Shown: positions 4,632-5,714 of the stretch, one piece after another
Layout: every line of letters starts with the position of its first letter
How positions within the stretch are numbered: the stretch's first letter is position 1
Source: Christensenellaceae bacterium
GTDB lineage: Bacteria > Bacillota > Clostridia > Christensenellales > Borkfalkiaceae
Assembly: GCA_016295005.1 (NCBI GenBank)
Contig: JAEDMA010000089.1
Span: 1-5,714 of the forward strand
Length of the DNA: 5,714 bases
Direction of reading: 5' to 3'
Notes under the pieces: generated by a model
The model's database searches: none
What the model was told of the DNA's origin: nothing
The model's input: only the letters and a program-made list of their open reading frames with translations
Made by a program: the position numbers and the translations under genes

Positions 4632-5714
4632 ATGAACGAAGAACTCGAAAAGGTATTCGAACGGCTTAAAGACAGTTTAGAGAGCAGAAAATTTGCCGAT
4701 CTTCGGATAGTGTTGCTCGACATGGAGCCTGCCGACATCGCGAGTTTCATGGAAGAAATACTGAACGAAAAAGAACAGATAATGTTTTTCCGACTTCTTC
4801 CCAAAGAACTCGCGTCGGACGTATTTATCGAAATCGACACCGATATGCAGGAGAATCTGATAAAAGCGTTTACCGATAAAGAACTTAAAGAAGTAATCGA
4901 CGATATGTTTTTAGACGATACGGTAGACGTCATAGAAGAAATGCCTGCGAACGTGGTAAAAAGGATACTTCGCAACTCCGACCCCGAGAACAGAAAACAG
5001 ATAAACGAACTGTTAGAGTACCCCGAAGATACGGCGGGGTCTATAATGACGCCGGAATTCGTCGCGCTGTCCCCCACGATGACCGTAGATTCCGCTTTCG
5101 AAAAGATAAGGCAAACGGGATTAAATAAAGAAACCATATATACGTGCTACGTAACCGACAAGAAAAAACATCTTATCGGTGTGGTAACGGTAAAAGACAT
5201 GTTGCTTGCGTCAAAGACCGAACTTATCGCCGACGTAATGGATTCTTCCGTAGTAACGGCGGAAACTCTCGACGATAAAGAAGAAGTTGCGATGATGCTT
5301 TCTAAATACGACTATCTCGCGATACCGATAATAGATAAAGAAGGCTGTCTTGTCGGTATAGTAACGGTAGACGACGCGGTAGACGTCATACAAGAAGAAG
5401 CAACGGAAGACATTCAGAAGATGGCGGCAATGTTGCCGACGGAAAAACCATATTTAAAGCAGTCGGTGTGGAGAATATGGTTAAGCAGGATTCCGTGGCT
5501 GCTGTTGCTTATGGTCTCGGCGACGTTTACGGGGCTTATCCTGAACCACTACGAAGCGATGCTTCCGACGGTGCTTATAGCCTGCGTGCCTATGCTTATG
5601 GATACCGCGGGGAACGCCGGCGGTCAGTCGTCGGTTACAATAATAAGAAGCCTTGCCTTAAACGAACTTTCTTTTAAGGACTTTTTCAAAGTCGTGTGGA
5701 AAGAACTTCGCGTA
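4632..5714 (+). CDS. mgtE: Magnesium transporter MgtE (3' end outside the window)
   Basis: This is a Mg2+-gated Mg2+ channel of the cytoplasmic membrane. The window holds 361 residues without a stop; the family is about 450, so roughly the last 90, including most of the pore helices and the selectivity Asp, are missing. Visible in order are an acidic helical N domain (1-130), the linker motif YPEDTAGSIMT (130-140), two CBS domains (about 137-195 and 198-258), the plug-helix region EEATEDIQKMAA (255-266), TM1 (about 287-305) and the pore-lining PMLMDTAGNAGGQSS (320-334). In the CBS and N domains, clusters such as DDMFLDDTVD (90-99) and DDAVDVIQEEATED (247-260) match the acidic surfaces that bind regulatory Mg2+. 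The ATG has an excellent AGGAGG (4619-4624) with a 7-base spacer. Transcription is under M-box control. Sequence and reading frame look intact. Confidence 0.96.
   Translation, partial: MNEELEKVFERLKDSLESRKFADLRIVLLDMEPADIASFMEEILNEKEQIMFFRLLPKELASDVFIEIDTDMQENLIKAFTDKELKEVIDDMFLDDTVDVIEEMPANVVKRILRNSDPENRKQINELLEYPEDTAGSIMTPEFVALSPTMTVDSAFEKIRQTGLNKETIYTCYVTDKKKHLIGVVTVKDMLLASKTELIADVMDSSVVTAETLDDKEEVAMMLSKYDYLAIPIIDKEGCLVGIVTVDDAVDVIQEEATEDIQKMAAMLPTEKPYLKQSVWRIWLSRIPWLLLLMVSATFTGLILNHYEAMLPTVLIACVPMLMDTAGNAGGQSSVTIIRSLALNELSFKDFFKVVWKELRV

Noticed and set aside
4535..5137. A 200-codon - strand open frame opposite the mgtE 5' region
   Set aside because: Its Ser/Ile-rich product resembles no family, and it overlaps the riboswitch, terminator and mgtE, all strongly supported on the + strand.

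Overview
The window looks like chromosomal DNA from a low-to-moderate GC Bacillota (Clostridia-type) bacterium. The evidence is strong AGGAGG-like ribosome binding sites, sigma-A type promoters with 17-base spacers, A/T-rich intergenic DNA with intrinsic terminators, and an M-box Mg2+ riboswitch in front of mgtE. I cannot name the species; an uncultured gut clostridial lineage is only a guess. The genes are core metabolism and transport. I see no mobile element, CRISPR array, rRNA or tRNA.

Layout from left to right. Positions 1-160 hold no recognisable gene but are dense in short palindromes, including an 82-base stretch that can fold into a four-way cloverleaf. Two facing terminators follow, one for + strand transcription entering from the left and one for the - strand upp. 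The - strand then carries an apparent uraA-upp operon (read right to left: uracil permease, then uracil phosphoribosyltransferase). Next comes rbsK (ribokinase), also on the - strand with its own promoter. On the + strand are a small two-helix membrane protein with a PH-like domain and then mgtE (Mg2+ channel/transporter), which runs off the right edge. mgtE has its own promoter, M-box riboswitch and terminator.

The genes fit together as pyrimidine salvage: UraA imports uracil, and Upp condenses it with PRPP to give UMP. RbsK makes ribose-5-phosphate, the precursor of PRPP, so its position next door is sensible, though the functional link is inferred. mgtE is a separate Mg2+-homeostasis unit.

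The most interesting part is the 188-base leader of uraA. It has a good promoter and a short leader ORF of 31 codons with its own ribosome binding site. Inside that ORF are a hairpin and a 22-base all-pyrimidine, U-rich tract, and the stop codon overlaps the 5' arm of a strong intrinsic terminator placed before uraA. This is the architecture of the UTP-sensing, translation-coupled attenuator known from the enterobacterial pyrBI operon. Here it sits before a uracil-uptake operon in a Bacillota-like genome, where PyrR-type control would normally be expected.
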